Source: Prochilodus magdalenae (Eukaryota > Chordata > Actinopteri > Characiformes > Prochilodontidae). Taken from it: a DNA stretch of 64,000 nucleotides. The notes under the pieces were generated by a model, which did no database searches, was not told the origin of the DNA, and worked only from the letters and a program-made list of their open reading frames with translations. Numbering within the stretch: the first letter of the stretch is position 1; each line of letters opens with the position of its first letter. Location of the stretch: positions 58,501 to 122,500 of the forward strand of contig JAMWET010001075.1 in the NCBI GenBank assembly GCA_024036415.1. The letters run 5' to 3'. A program made the translations under genes and the position numbers. Below are positions 11,236 through 21,302 of this stretch, one piece after another.

Positions 11236-11976
11236 GATAGCAGCATTTGATGCAGCTGACCAAGTCAGGCAGCTTCTCAGCCAGACCCCATCGCTCTGTA
11301 GCCCACGTAAGGCCCCAGCTAACCCCAAAACACGTTTTAACATGTGACTGAAGCCTCCATACACACTCAGCCAAATGTAGAAATGTAAAATGTAGAAAGC
11401 TCAGACCTGAGAAGGAATTTCAGGCTCTAAACCGCTTCCCCCACCACTGCTCGTACTGCACCCTGTACTGACTGTGCCGAGCTTGTTTATTTGTGGGCTC
11501 TCCTGTGACTCTGAGGTGTTAAAATAGCCCGATCCCACGTGTGTATTTTGCTCGTAGCCTCATGGGGTGGGGGGGGGACACACAATGGGAGCTCATCACG
11601 AATAGACGCCGGATGGTTCTCCCCAGAGTCCCCGGGACGTCAATATTTATTGCTTTGTTTATTCCGTAGGTGATAGAGGCTGGGAGGGTCTCGAGCTTCA
11701 GGGGGGCTTTCTGTCTGCTCAGTGAAGCTTATTTCACCAAATTGATCTGCTCTTTCAAATCAGGCAGGTGAATCGCTGCCCTGAAACGGCAGTATGCATA
11801 GACGAAGGAGCTCATTCTGAGAAGGCTGGGTTTCCATTTCTGCTCACCGTGGTGGTGACCGGAACCGAATGTCTGGAGAGCTTCAGTGCTTCCCCAGTGA
11901 ACGTTGAAATGGTTATGAATACACCACCTAATGTCTGAGATGCTGGATTACAATAGCTTTGAGAATCATTCGGCCA
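11236..11976. other. Unique DNA; 11560-11830 a candidate conserved non-coding segment
   Basis: No open frame of note. About 11560-11830 is free of repeats and has AT-rich homeodomain/fork-head-like words (GTCAATATTTATTGC, CTTTGTTTATTCC, AAATTGATCTGC) embedded in mixed-composition sequence. A short piece of family 1 (GGTTATGAATACACCACCTA) lies at about 11910-11945. Regulatory function is inference only. Confidence 0.3.
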
Positions 11977-12400
11977 TTAATAGAGGAGTACCTGCATTAT
12001 TTTCAAGTTTATTAAAATATTTATTGAGCTAAACAAACAGAAGTAGTGTCTCTCAGTATGGCACCGGGTCGCCGTGTTTGCTAACCCAACATGCCAGACG
12101 TCTCGGCATGGAGTTGTAGAGGTTCCTAATGGTGTCCTGTGATAATCCATCCCATGCATCTTAAATATTCTCACACCGTTCCTGCAGATGGTGCGGTAGG
12201 GGTGGAGGTGGAGTGACACCAGGCCTTCTGGACGTGTGACATGTGACAACAAACCCTTCATCTTGGTGCTGACCACGATGCCTCCGCACACGGATTCGTT
12301 GATCGTCTCCATTAAGACAAAAGCAGGTGTCACTGAAGATGACCGGTTACCATTCTTAGTCACTCCATGACAATCTGGCATGACACCATTGTAGCATTCC
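11977..12400 (-). pseudogene. Tc1-like transposase relic (lineage d, copy 1)
   Basis: The minus-strand frame 11977-12381 and its neighbours are homologous at DNA level to 28030-28620. Shared landmarks are CAGAAGTAGTGTCTCT, GAGGTTCCTAATGGTGTCCT and GAGTCACTCCATGACA. In the better preserved copy this is the middle of a transposase with the motif SDSEWQ.VIFS.ES. Here only the part from about that motif onward survives. The relic ends at the TA-rich run where the short Tc1 element at 12437 inserted. Confidence 0.6.
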
Positions 12401-12415
12401 GTGATGTTATATATA

Positions 12416-12436
12416 TGTTATATATATATATATATA
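12416..12436. repeat. (TA)n run, target of the short Tc1 element
   Basis: An alternating TA run immediately left of the element; a similar run continues at 12980-13000 on its right side. Tc1/mariner elements insert at TA dinucleotides, so the element appears to have jumped into this microsatellite. Confidence 0.8.
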
Positions 12437-12975
12437 CAGGGGTTGGACAATGAAACTGAAACACCTGTCATTTTAGTGTGGGAGGTCTCATGGCTAAATT
12501 GGACCAGCCTGGTGGCCAATCTTCATTAACTGCACATTGCACCAGTAAGAGCAGAGTGTGAAGGTTCAGTTAGCAGGTAAGAGCACAGTTCTGCTCAAAA
12601 TACTGCAATGCACACAGCATTATGGGTGACATACCAGAGTTCAAAAGAGGACAGATTGTTGGTGCACGTCTTGCTGGCGCATCTGTGACCAAGACAGCAA
12701 GTCTTTGTGATGTATCAAGAGCCACGGTATCCAGGGTAATGTCAGCATACCACCAAGAAGGACAAACCTCCACCAGCATCACGTAGTGACCTGACCACTA
12801 TCCTGCAAGAAGAATGGCTTAAAATCCCTCTGACCACTGTGCAGGACGCAGTATATGTCATTCCCAAGACGAACTGACGCTGTATTGGCCGCAAAAGGAC
12901 CCTAAGGCCCTACACCTCACTAATAAATGATTGTGGTCTAAAACCAGGTGTTTCAGTTTCATTGTCCAACCCCTG
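12437..12975 (+). mobile_element. Short non-autonomous Tc1/mariner element with intact 31-bp inverted ends, copy 1
   Basis: The left end starts CAGGGGTTGGACAATGAAAC and the right end is its exact reverse complement over 31 bp. A TA flanks each side (12435-12436 and 12976-12977). Inside, the 5' part codes for a Tc1 transposase DNA-binding domain (12622-12786). The 3' part retains transposase tail text (EEWLKIPLTTVQDAVY…). The catalytic middle is deleted. A second copy with the same internal deletion lies inverted at 31823-32303, so the deleted form itself has moved. Confidence 0.92.
12622..12786 (+). pseudogene. Tc1 transposase N-terminal HTH domain, truncated (54 codons)
   Basis: ATG at 12622 opens MGDIPEFKRGQIVGARLAGA, then …SVTKTASLCDVSRATVSRVM, SAYHQEGQTSTSIT and TAG at 12784-12786. 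This is the paired-like helix-turn-helix of Tc1 transposases. The recognition helix region is about residues 24-41. The DDE catalytic domain is missing because the element is internally deleted. If translated, the product could only bind DNA. The inverted copy at 31954-32118 has the same length and the same stop. I regard it as a relic, not an active gene. Confidence 0.8.
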
Positions 12976-12999
12976 TATGTATATATATATATATATATA

Positions 13000-13495
13000 T
13001 AGTTTTATACAGTTAATGGTAGTTTTATATGCCCAAAAACCCCAAAACTTTCAATATATGATGCATCTATGTAATGATAGAAGAAAGCATTAATCCGAGA
13101 GAGACTTCTGCGGGATATATTGCTGAAACCCGGAGCTTTCTTTATTATTTAATCCATAATTGAACGGGATGCGTCCTGCCCCGAAGCCTAAACAGTCCCG
13201 GAGCATCATTTTTAATCACAGCTGTTCGTCTTTCCAGGATGACAGGGCTTAGCCTGGAGTCACACACTGCTATGTGTAAACCAATTCGGCACATTACGCC
13301 ACTTATTATAAGGACAGCACATCAAAATCATGCAACAGAACCAGACGTCCTTACATGGAACAGTTATGAATTCACAGGGCTGGGATATGAAAGATTACAG
13401 GTACATACACTTATCTTTGTAGACAGAATATCTTTATATGCGTATATAAGCTCACCTTGCATGTGGTAGTAACTTCAGGCTCCTGCAGATGGCGC
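13000..13495. other. Unique DNA; 13080-13250 a candidate conserved non-coding segment
   Basis: Repeat-free sequence with TAAT-containing words (GCATTAATCCGAG, TTTAATCCATAATTGAACGG, TTTTTAATCACAGCTG) and no coding frame. The mixture of AT-rich homeodomain-like sites with CpG-containing blocks is typical of conserved elements, but conservation cannot be seen from one sequence. Confidence 0.28.
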
Positions 13496-13499
13496 TGCA

Positions 13500-13780
13500 C
13501 GAGGATGATGGGGCCAAAAATATCTGTGGGGTGTGAGTGATGGAAGGTACAGTCCAGGGAATGTCTCGTCCCAAGTGTGGAAGGTGGCTCCAAAGCAGAC
13601 GTTCATGATTGGCTGAAAGGAGTGACGGCATTTGGACGTACCAAAGACCATAGTGTGAAGGAAGTAGCTGAATCTGAAGGTGTGTGGAAGCGTACGGTCA
13701 TACGGGTCTACCAGCAGTGGCTAAAACACCAGTCTCCTCTGAATTCTGCAAGAGAAGGCATCCATCAAATCTGGCCCATA
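13500..13780 (+). pseudogene. Tc1-like transposase fragment, N-terminal HTH region (lineage f, copy 2)
   Basis: The frame 13577-13792 encodes SKADVHDWLKGVTAFGRTKD, HSVKEVAESEGVWKRTVIRV, then YQQWLKHQSP. It is homologous along its length to 2642-2880 (GGAATGTCTCGT, GACCATAGTGTGAAGGAAG, GTGGAAGCGTACG). V-R-V-Y-Q-Q-W is the usual end of the Tc1-type second HTH. It stops at an AT repeat (TATATATAATATAATATA, 13780-13810) with no catalytic domain. Confidence 0.55.
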
Positions 13781-14077
13781 TATATAATATAATATATATA
13801 TAATATATCAGTATTCCATCCCCTGTATAGGCTCTGCCTTTCTTTTATCTACATCAGACTCCCCCAAACTGCATATATGGGAATGTGTACATCTATATAT
13901 ATCATAGCTTCTATATAAAATTGTATATTACTGTTATATAAAACTGTATATGTGGACTACCAGAGCTATTCTGGTGTTTAGTACTGTGTGTATTTATTGT
14001 CTAATGTGTGTAGTGTTTGTATTTAGGTACTGCTGGGGACTACACACTTAGGAAGCACCACTATAACCGTGAGGTGA

Positions 14078-14375
14078 CAGGTGTCACGCCTTGCCCTGGT
14101 TCCCTCCCTGCCTGTTTCTGTCCTTGTTTACCTTTCCTCATGTTCCTGTCATTTCCATGTGCTTTTGTTTATCTTGGTTCTGGCTCCTCCTTGTCTCCAC
14201 CCTCATGCCATGCCCCTCACCTGTCCATAGTTTATGGCTCCTCCCCTTCCCAGGTGTTGCTTGTCGGTTGTTGTGTATTTATACACCTAGTTGCTGATCT
14301 TTTATGTCTAGTTTATATCTGTGATTTTTGTTTTCGGTTGTATTGGTTCTATTAAACATTGTGTGTTTATAGATA
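14078..14375 (+). repeat. Probable interspersed repeat beginning TGTCACGCC
   Basis: The segment starts GGTGTCACGCCTTGCCCTGG, is rich in CCTGTTTCTGTCC/CTTGTTTACC-like pyrimidine words, and ends with GTTCTATTAAACATTG. A second segment with the same start and style lies at 24194-24690, where it visibly interrupts a tandem array. I take both to be copies of one retroposon class, but I cannot name it. Confidence 0.4.
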
Positions 14376-14600
14376 TATAGATATAGGTATAAATATATCA
14401 AATAAATATTGTTGATTTGATTTTGAATTGCAATACATCACAATATAATGAATCAACAAATCACATAGCTACTCATTATATAGTCATATATGCAAGATGT
14501 TGTCATGGGGATTGAGAATAGGTCATGAAAGGGCAGTGGGAGTAGCAGTGGACTGAAACAGATCAATTCATTTGAATAATTGAATTGTTCAGGAAAAATA
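14376..14600. other. AT-rich unique DNA
   Basis: No coding frame or repeat unit; ends at the TA next to the Tc1-like terminus at 14601. Confidence 0.4.
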
Positions 14601-15160
14601 CACTATATGGCCAAAGGTATTCGCTCGTCTGCTTTTACATGCATATGAACTTGAGTGACATCCCATTCTTACTCCATAGGGTTTAATATGATGCCGGTCC
14701 ACACTTTGTAGCTAGAACAGCTTCAACTCTTCTGGGAAGGCTTTCCATAAGGTGTAGGAATGTGTTTATGGGAATGTTTGACCATTCTTCCAGAAACGCA
14801 TTTGTGAGGTCAGACACTGAAGTTGGACGAGAAGGTCTGGCTCGCAGTCTCCAGTGTAATTCATCCCAGAGGTGTTCTATCGGGTTAAGGTTAGGACTCC
14901 TCCATCAGATTACCAGGCGGAGAAGTGTGTTTGGTCACTCCAGAGAACACGTCTCCACTGCTCTAGAGTCCAGTGGTGGTGGTTTACACCACTGCTTTCG
15001 ACGCTTTGCATTGCACTTGAATGCAACTGCTCGGACAGGAATACCCATTCCATGGAGCTCTCTACACACTGTTCTTGAGCTAATCTGAAGGCCACATGGA
15101 GGTTGGAGGTCTGCAGAGACTCAGAAAGTTCCTGACCTCTATGAACAAACATGTCGACCC
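14601..15160 (-). mobile_element. Truncated Tc1-like element (lineage b) with one inverted end
   Basis: The left end, CACTATATGGCCAAAGGTAT, follows a TA. Ends of this type (CACTATATGGCCAAAAGTAT) are common termini of fish Tc1-like elements. Transposase text is on the minus strand: HHHWTLEQWRRVLWSDQTHF with the first catalytic Asp (W-S-D) at about 14915-14925, followed by disrupted text toward 14640. The start of the gene and the right terminus are missing after about 15160. It is broken by frameshifts and stops. Confidence 0.7.
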
Positions 15161-15590
15161 ATAACAACGGGAAACAGAATGAAATGAATAAGAAATTACA
15201 TATGAGTTTATTCCCAGTGCGCTTCAATGTCAGTATGTATGGCTAATGTATTCAGAATATTGTAATGGTGGTCCACTGAGATTCAGCTGAAGCCGTTCTG
15301 TTTAAGAGCTGAATAGGTGAATGCATGCGTAGTGTTGAAGGTCTCCAGCAACAAAGCTCCATGCTACCCCATCACCCACCAAACACACCAACCTCCCACA
15401 TCCCCCTGACATTACGTTACACATTCTGCATACGAGTGCCTGGTGAACATTTCTACTATACGTTAATGAATACGTTTAGTGTTTGCAGTATCCAGCCATC
15501 ACTACCTTGCCCTGTGAATATGCTAACCAAGACGCTGTGTTTAAAAACCATTGAGAGGGGATTTAGCCTAAACATTTTTTAAGTGCCAGC
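15160..15590. other. Unique DNA
   Basis: Short open frames only; no domain, array or terminus recognised. Confidence 0.4.
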
Positions 15591-15850
15591 CATGGTGGAG
15601 CGATGCATCCAAGGCATTGTAAGGTAAATAGTCCCCAAGGTAACCCTATTAAATTCAGGTTTTCCAGAGTTTCCCATTATCAGCACTCCATTTATAATGC
15701 ATAAAACACGTGTGAAGCCACATAGGTTCACTGGTGGTTTAGATATATATGTGTTGTAAACTTGGTGACCCATGTTTCCATCATTATCACCATCGTCAAG
15801 ACCATCTTAGTCTCTACAATCAACCATTTCACACCAAATTGCTCTGAATG
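15590..15850 (+). repeat. Dispersed repeat family 1, copy D
   Basis: It retains ATGGTGGAGCGATGCAT, TTCCCATTATCAGCACTCCA, TAGGTTCACTGGTGGTTTAG and GTGTTGTAAACTTGG in the family order, with more substitutions than the other copies. It abuts the 3' end of the coding region at 15957-17685, and its last bases touch that gene's poly(A) signal. Confidence 0.7.
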
Positions 15851-15852
15851 TG

Positions 15853-15858
15853 TTTATT
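15853..15858 (-). promoter_or_regulatory. Poly(A) signal AATAAA of the acidic-protein gene
   Basis: The plus strand reads TTTATT, i.e. AATAAA on the minus strand, about 100 bp beyond the TAG at 15957-15959. This is a normal distance and supports the frame being a real 3'-terminal exon. Confidence 0.6.
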
Positions 15859-15956
15859 GACAATAGACATTGATAGAGAAACAAAGGAATCAATCCTGAG
15901 AGGTTGTCATGGCATTTTTGAATCATGTCCTCCTCCTCCTGGTGGACTGCAGCTTC

Positions 15957-17685
15957 CTATCTGCACCAGGAGTCGTTTTGGTGCCACTTTCTTATCCTGA
16001 TTTCTGCATTCGTGCTGGAGAGGAGTTTCTGCCTCTTTGGGTAACGAGCTGTGTTACTGACACTCTCATCTTCTTCCTCTGAAGTCTCCATTTGTCTCTT
16101 GACTGACCTAGTCCAGGCATGTGTGCAGTAATGGTGAGGAACGTTGTCAGGAACCAAGAAGGCCATGGTGTCTGCTTGAGCAGTTGGCGGTAGCAGCAGC
16201 TCCCTACCTGTTTCAGCTTGCTCTGGAAGATGGAGCCCATTTTTTAATGGCTCTGGATTATCTCCATACTGACTTGCAGCAAGCTCAGGAAGATCAACGT
16301 TCTTGATCTGTTCCTTATTGACGAAATCACTGTAGGCATCTGGATTATTTTCTTGTGGCTTGTTGGCAGTATCACATGCGGCTTCCAGTGCGTGCCCAAG
16401 GATCAGTGGGTCAACATCACTTTCCTGGTCCTGACCATATGTGGGTGACGTGTTGTCAGATAGTAAAGGGCTGGATGTGGACAGAAGTATGCTGGATTCA
16501 GCAGCAGCCTGCAAACCAGTACCATCTTCATAGGCTGTGAAGGCTCCACACAAACCAGAGGCCTCTGGGAAATTACGATATGAGCTAATTATGTCTGGGT
16601 CAACACCTTGACAATAGAAGTTCACGATAAAGTCAGGCACACATCCTTGGTCAGGAAGTCCATTGGTCGTAAAGACTGGACAAAGGGCACTCTTCTCAAT
16701 GGGGGATCCTGCTGGACCTTCAAAATGCACAGGAGCTTGACGAGCACCTTGAGGAAATTGTCCATGCTGTGCCTCCTGACAGGCAGACTTTGAGAAGCTA
16801 CTGGTAGTGCCATCAAGTGCAGAGTCACTGGTTGAAACAGAACAGTAATCGATGTTGCTCGAATCATATTGATCATCTTGGTCCATAATCACATGGAGGG
16901 CAACATCTCCATCAGACATCCGTGGCAGGAAGACGGCGGATTCACTTGCTGGACTGGTCATGTAGACCGGATACAGGACATCAGAGCCCTCTGCCTCCGG
17001 CAGAGAAGCCAAATTTGGCTTGTCTTGCACGTCCCTGTCTCCTCCAGTTTGAAGAGTGATCAAGAAATGGTCATTCTCCATGAGAAGCATGGGATCTTGA
17101 CACAGGAAGCCAATGTTAGTGCCATCAAGTGCAGATACGGGTGAGTCACTGGTTGAAAATGGACAGAAAACGATGTTCCTTGATTCATGTTGATCATCTT
17201 TGTCCATAATCACATGGAGGGCAACAGCACCATCAGGCATCAGTGGTTGGATGGCTCCAGGATCACTTGCTGGACAGTCAGAAGTAGTCGACTCATCCCA
17301 GAAAGTAATAATACTACCGGGAAAGGCTGAGGAATCCAGCTCAGACTGCATCCCTTCCACAAATGACAAGTCAATAATCAAGTCACCCTCTTCTTCCTCT
17401 TCTGTAAAGGTCATTTCAGAAGACTCGTTTTTCTCTTGGACAGGCCGGACATTTGAAGAAGCGAGCCCTGAGGCATCAGGCCCAGAAGTAGCCCTGTAAG
17501 AATTCAGCATTAAGGTCAGCTGATTGGATCCGGGATTGGTGTCTTGCAATGGGTGGGAGTCCACCTCAGCAAATTTGTCCAATGCAGGAGTCGATGAATC
17601 CTGCATGGTCCTCAAATCTCCTTTAGGGAGTTCGGAACCTGGCAACCAGTCGAGATCACCCTCCAAAGAGCAAGTGAAGGAGGGG
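15957..17685 (-). CDS. Acidic protein, probable terminal exon of an unidentified gene
   Basis: An uninterrupted minus-strand frame of over 565 codons ends with TAG at 15957-15959. The codon at 17664-17666 is TTG, not ATG, and an in-frame TGA lies at 17697-17699. A likely 3' splice site, GGCATCTCAG, ends just before 17685, so this reads best as a last exon. If instead intronless, the first ATG is at 17604-17606, giving 549 residues. Residue numbers here count from 17666. The protein is acidic and Ser/Asp-rich, with no signal or membrane segment. It has an acidic run (residues 89-94) and a C-terminal basic cluster (RYPKRQK, 541-547) that could be a nuclear localisation signal after an acidic patch (SEEEDES). 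Two segments, DGAVALHVIMDKDDQ and DGDVALHVIMDQDDQ, are 107 residues apart and reflect a 321-bp internal duplication. I recognise no family; nuclear role is inference. Confidence 0.62.
16800..17290. repeat. Internal 321-bp-offset duplication inside the acidic-protein coding region
   Basis: The sequence around 16805-16970 (AGTGCCATCAAGTGCAGA, GTCCATAATCACATGGAGGG, TCACTTGCTGGA) recurs at about 17115-17285. The GTCCATAATCACATGG words begin at 16881 and 17202, exactly 321 bp (107 codons) apart. The frame is kept in both copies. Confidence 0.85.
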
Positions 17686-17738
17686 CTGAGATGCCTTCAG
17701 TTGAAGAAATGGTAGATGATGAGGACCTGGAGAACTAT

Positions 17739-17753
17739 AAAAAAAAAAAAAAA
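17739..17753. repeat. A15 run (T15 on the coding strand) upstream of the acidic-protein exon
   Basis: On the minus strand this is T15 followed by ATAG, which looks like a strong 3' splice site. An exon starting there would meet the in-frame TGA at 17697-17699, so the acceptor nearer 17685 fits the long frame better. The run is on the wrong side to be a retrogene poly(A) tail. Confidence 0.6.
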
Positions 17754-17759
17754 GTCTCG

Positions 17760-18050
17760 TTCTGGCCACTGGACAAGGAATCTGTATGTAAAGGTAGAGC
17801 CAACATTATCTGTGACTGTCACTGAATTGTAAACTCTATGCTACCTTTGATACAAGAGTACAGAGAGCTGGCGTCTCAAACCAATGAGCTACTGTCAGCA
17901 CTGCACCCTACAGAAAGAACAGAAGACAAAGGAAATGTGATGAGCTCATATGCTACATGCTAATGACAATCACCAAAGGTGGTGGAAGGAAACTATCAGC
18001 CACGAGATGCCACCGTAACATTCAGTCATAGCCCCTTTAATTTTCTTTCA
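17760..18050. other. Unique DNA upstream of the acidic-protein exon
   Basis: If that gene has further exons they should lie here or beyond; I could not identify one with confidence. Confidence 0.35.
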
Positions 18051-18125
18051 TATTGCCATTACATTTTGGCATTAGGCAGAAGCTTTTATCCATAGTAATG
18101 TACAGTATTAATCAGAGGTAGGCGA
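18050..18125 (-). repeat. Decayed LINE/SINE 3' tail
   Basis: TTACATTTTGGCATTAGGCAG and AGCTTTTATCCATAGTAATGTACAG are the reverse complement of a degraded TGTAAGTCGCTCTGGATAAG…GCGTCTGCTAAATGCC tail. This tail also ends the LINE at 28868-29475 and the SINEs at 22179 and 22735. Confidence 0.55.
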
Positions 18126-18820
18126 ACACCGTGCTAGGCAAATACCATGATGGAGGTATTCCTGCTGCAGCTGACAGCTGAACTGTGTGGTGGACAGCAG
18201 TGTTAACCAGTACACTACTCCAGCCCCTTGTGCGTGTTTTTATGGATTTAAGAGGACCTGTAATGATCATTTCAGTTTTGGGTTCTACCAGAATAGATTT
18301 ACATGCGTCAGTTTCCCCAAACACAGTCCTTTCCTCAAACTGTATGTGAGTATTCACCTCCTGTCTGAACACCTGAGCTCCTGTGCCTTTAAGCCCCGCC
18401 TCCCAGGTGTTTAGAATCTACTATATCAATACCTAAATGAGTAAACTGGTGTATACAGGTGAGTGGAGTTGTACCCCACTTGTCTGAAAATGCTACTCAA
18501 TAACTCAAAAATATGATTCCCTAAAATTTTGAGATCACTGAAATTCAATCGCAATGTGAATGGAATGTAAAACACAGAACTCAAACATTCCAGGCGACCC
18601 GTTACAAGTTTTGAGGTCAATTTTGCTGACTTTGACTACACACAGCTCACAGCAGGTGAAAGTGACCCAAATCCAGTTTTCTTGTTAGGCTGTTCACGCT
18701 ATCTTTTGACTGTGGTGTATGTCCGACATCAGTCTGAACAGATTATGCTCCTAAACTGACCTGCACGCACAAAAGAAGAGTGCTATGCAGGGCATACTCA
18801 TCCAGATGCAGGTTCAGCTT
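18126..18820. other. Unique DNA
   Basis: Short open frames on both strands, none with a recognisable domain. Confidence 0.4.
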
Positions 18821-18823
18821 CCT

Positions 18824-18965
18824 GTTGCCAGATTGGGGGGGTTTCCCTCCAAATTGGGGGATTTTACTTGTATTGGTGGAGGGAAACGGGTTTTGGAGGG
18901 TGCAGAAAATGCTGACCTTCAAGCATTGTTATACTTCTTGGGGGTTTTTCACGCAATCTGGCAAC
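18824..18965. mobile_element. Small hairpin element (MITE-like), 12-bp inverted ends
   Basis: GTTGCCAGATTG at 18824-18835 is the exact reverse complement of CAATCTGGCAAC at 18954-18965. The interior has further Gs and Ts (GGGGGGTTTCCC, GGGGATTTTACTTG) with no coding capacity. Size and structure fit a miniature inverted-repeat element; no clear target-site duplication is visible. Confidence 0.5.
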
Positions 18966-20219
18966 CCTGTCCTGAAGATTTTAGCTTTATATTCTCCAGC
19001 ATTACAGGAGCAGACACAATGGCCCATTGACTAACTGCTGGGTTCATAAAAGCCACTTTGGGCCACTTTGGGCCACTTTGGGCAACTTTGATTAAAAACC
19101 TTGATTTTTTCAAATTTTGCTGTTAGACTTTTAACTGTTACTGTGTTCGGACATTAAACACAGTGCGTCCAGGATTTTGTACAGACACATCAGCCCAAGT
19201 TATGATAAATTTCGAACAGGATTGAAGTAAAAGTTGCAAGCATGGATCCCATTCTGGCTATTCAGGCCGAGTAATTTTACGGAATATGGGAAACAAAACA
19301 GATTTCTATTTAAAAGTATGCCAAATCGCCACAGTTTAGCTAACACATCTGTGTCACACGTGAAGAAGATCTGAGCCACTTCTACCTGCTGTGTGAGTGG
19401 ACATGAAGATGCCTTTAAAGATGTGGGCCTTCATGAACATACCTGTCTCGAAGGGAACGTGTTTCTCCTGAAGTTTAGGAAACAGTTTGTAGGTAAAAGA
19501 CACAGAGCAGATGAAGACGTCTGCGCCTCTGGAGAAAATGTTGGAATGATCTGACCTGTGATGTCAAATCCTTCTGTGACGTCATAATTGGCTCATTTAC
19601 TGGAAGTTCTTCTGGGTTCCGTGATTCTTCTGCCAATCACCCTCTCTAACAGAGCTAATGGAGTGTCTGTAGAGCTGTAAGACAGCTCCTGGTGTGTAAC
19701 TCCCAGTTTGAGTGAGAGTAGCTCAATTTACACCACATTTTACAGCAAATTCAATCATAATTAATAAATCACTGTCAACAGCAGACAAATTACATTGTGT
19801 TTGAGGCTGTAATGGGAAATGTGTAATGGATTTAGTGGTTTTCCAGCTTTCTAAAGCAGGTTGAGCTGCTTAGCACTCACTGAGGATCCTCTGTGTTTGC
19901 TAACGTTAGCAGCTGAAGCTAATCACAGTTTAGTGAATCCTTTACTCTCAAGATGAAGATGAGTTCCACCAGCACGATTATACACCAATAAAAGCTCCAG
20001 AGTGTAAACTAGGACAGTATGATGATGTGCTGATCCACATGTTTAAAGCTATTACTCTGTAGAAAGCATCAGGAGACCAGCTAGGAGAAGCTAACGCTAT
20101 TAGCACGTATGCTAGCGGCCACAAAACGAGTGTTTCTGCTCATAATAACACTCGACAGAGAAAAGCTGTTTGATTCTCCACATAGCTCTGTGTAAATGTA
20201 GATGTGTGTGCATGAGTGT

Positions 20220-20220
<1 letters not shown>
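18966..20220. other. Mostly unique DNA
   Basis: No gene recognised. A short direct repeat, GCCACTTTGG three times plus a variant, lies at about 19050-19090. Confidence 0.4.

Positions 20221-20221
<1 letters not shown>

Positions 20222-20270
<49 letters not shown>
20222..20270. repeat. (GT)n microsatellite
   Basis: A pure GT run of 49 bp. Confidence 0.97.
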
Positions 20271-20272
<2 letters not shown>

Positions 20273-20610
20273 CTTGCATAGAGTAGAGCAGTATATCGCT
20301 TCATTGCTGCTAATAAAGAAAACAGCAAACTAGCCTATTTAGCTGCTTTAGAGTGACATAAAGTGAGCATAGAAGTGGTTCATCACTGATTATAATGGTC
20401 CCTCCCTCAAAAAGGTGTAAAAGTGAACTGACATTAGAACCGTAAGTTCTGTTGGTTCCTGTTTGGGTTCTTGTTTTTGCAATGTGTATGTGGATAAACA
20501 TCTTTTTAAACTCTGCAGGTACAGGTGTGTCCGGTATGAATTCATGATTGTATATATATATATAAATGGACCACACTGAGTTATGAAGTTATTGATGTGG
20601 GAAGTGTGGT
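20271..20610. other. Unique DNA
   Basis: No coding frame or repeat unit recognised apart from a short TATATATATA run near 20553. Confidence 0.4.
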
Positions 20611-20619
20611 TTCCAGAGT

Positions 20620-21302
20620 CCTGGTTAAATAACTCTCTGGATTGGTACTAAATCCTGTCACTGCTGAACTGTCCACCAACCAATACTATCCAGCCAACAG
20701 CGTCCCATGGGCAGAGTCCTGTGACCGCTGATGAAGCGGTGTGTGTTGAGCTGGTGTGAGTGGATCAGACACAGCAGTGCTGCTGGAGTGTTTAAACACT
20801 GTGTCCACTCACTGTCCACTCTATTAGACACTCCTACCTTGCTGCTCCACCTTGTAGATGAACAGTCAGAGATGATAGCTCATCTGCTGCTGCACAGTGC
20901 AGTTTTGGTCACGCTCTAGTCCTTCATCAGTGGTCACAGGACGCTGCCCACAGGACACTGCCCACAGGACACTGTTGGAAAGTTTTGGTTGGTGGACCAT
21001 TCTCAGTCCAGCAGTGACACTGAGGTGTCCAGCAGTATTGCTGTGTCTGATCCACTCACACCAGCACAACACACACTAACACACCAACGTCAGTATCACT
21101 GCAGTGCTGAGAATGATCCATCGTCCACATAATACCTGCTCTGTGGTGGTCCTGTGGGGGTCCTGACCATTGAAGAACAGGATAATAAAGGGTACAGAGA
21201 AACAGATGGACTACAGTCTGTACCCAGTGTGGTCAGTGGCGCTGCTATTATGGACAATGACTGTAGAAACAAGAAAGTGGACATAATGAAGTGGTCAGTG
21301 TG
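20620..21302. mobile_element. Non-coding interspersed element, probably a non-autonomous DNA transposon, copy 1
   Basis: It contains ACTGTCCACTCTATTAGACA, CTCCTACCTTGCTGC, GGTCACAGGACGCTGCCCAC, TCTCAGTCCAGCAGTGACAC, GTGTCTGATCCACTCACACC and GTGGTGGTCCTGTGGGGG. Most of these recur in order at 47206-47640. TGAGCTGGTGTGAGTGGATC at about 20748 is nearly the inverse of GATCCACTCACACCAGCAC at about 21052, so the element contains a long inverted repeat. This style is a common teleost interspersed repeat; family name not assigned. Confidence 0.65.

Noticed and set aside
17664..17666. Start codon of the acidic protein
   Set aside because: The codon is TTG with no ATG between it and the upstream stop; a splice acceptor or the ATG at 17604-17606 is more likely.
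17739..17753. A15 run as the poly(A) tail of a processed retrogene
   Set aside because: The gene is on the minus strand, so a tail would appear as T-run at its 3' side near 15850; this run lies upstream and reads as T15 before AG.
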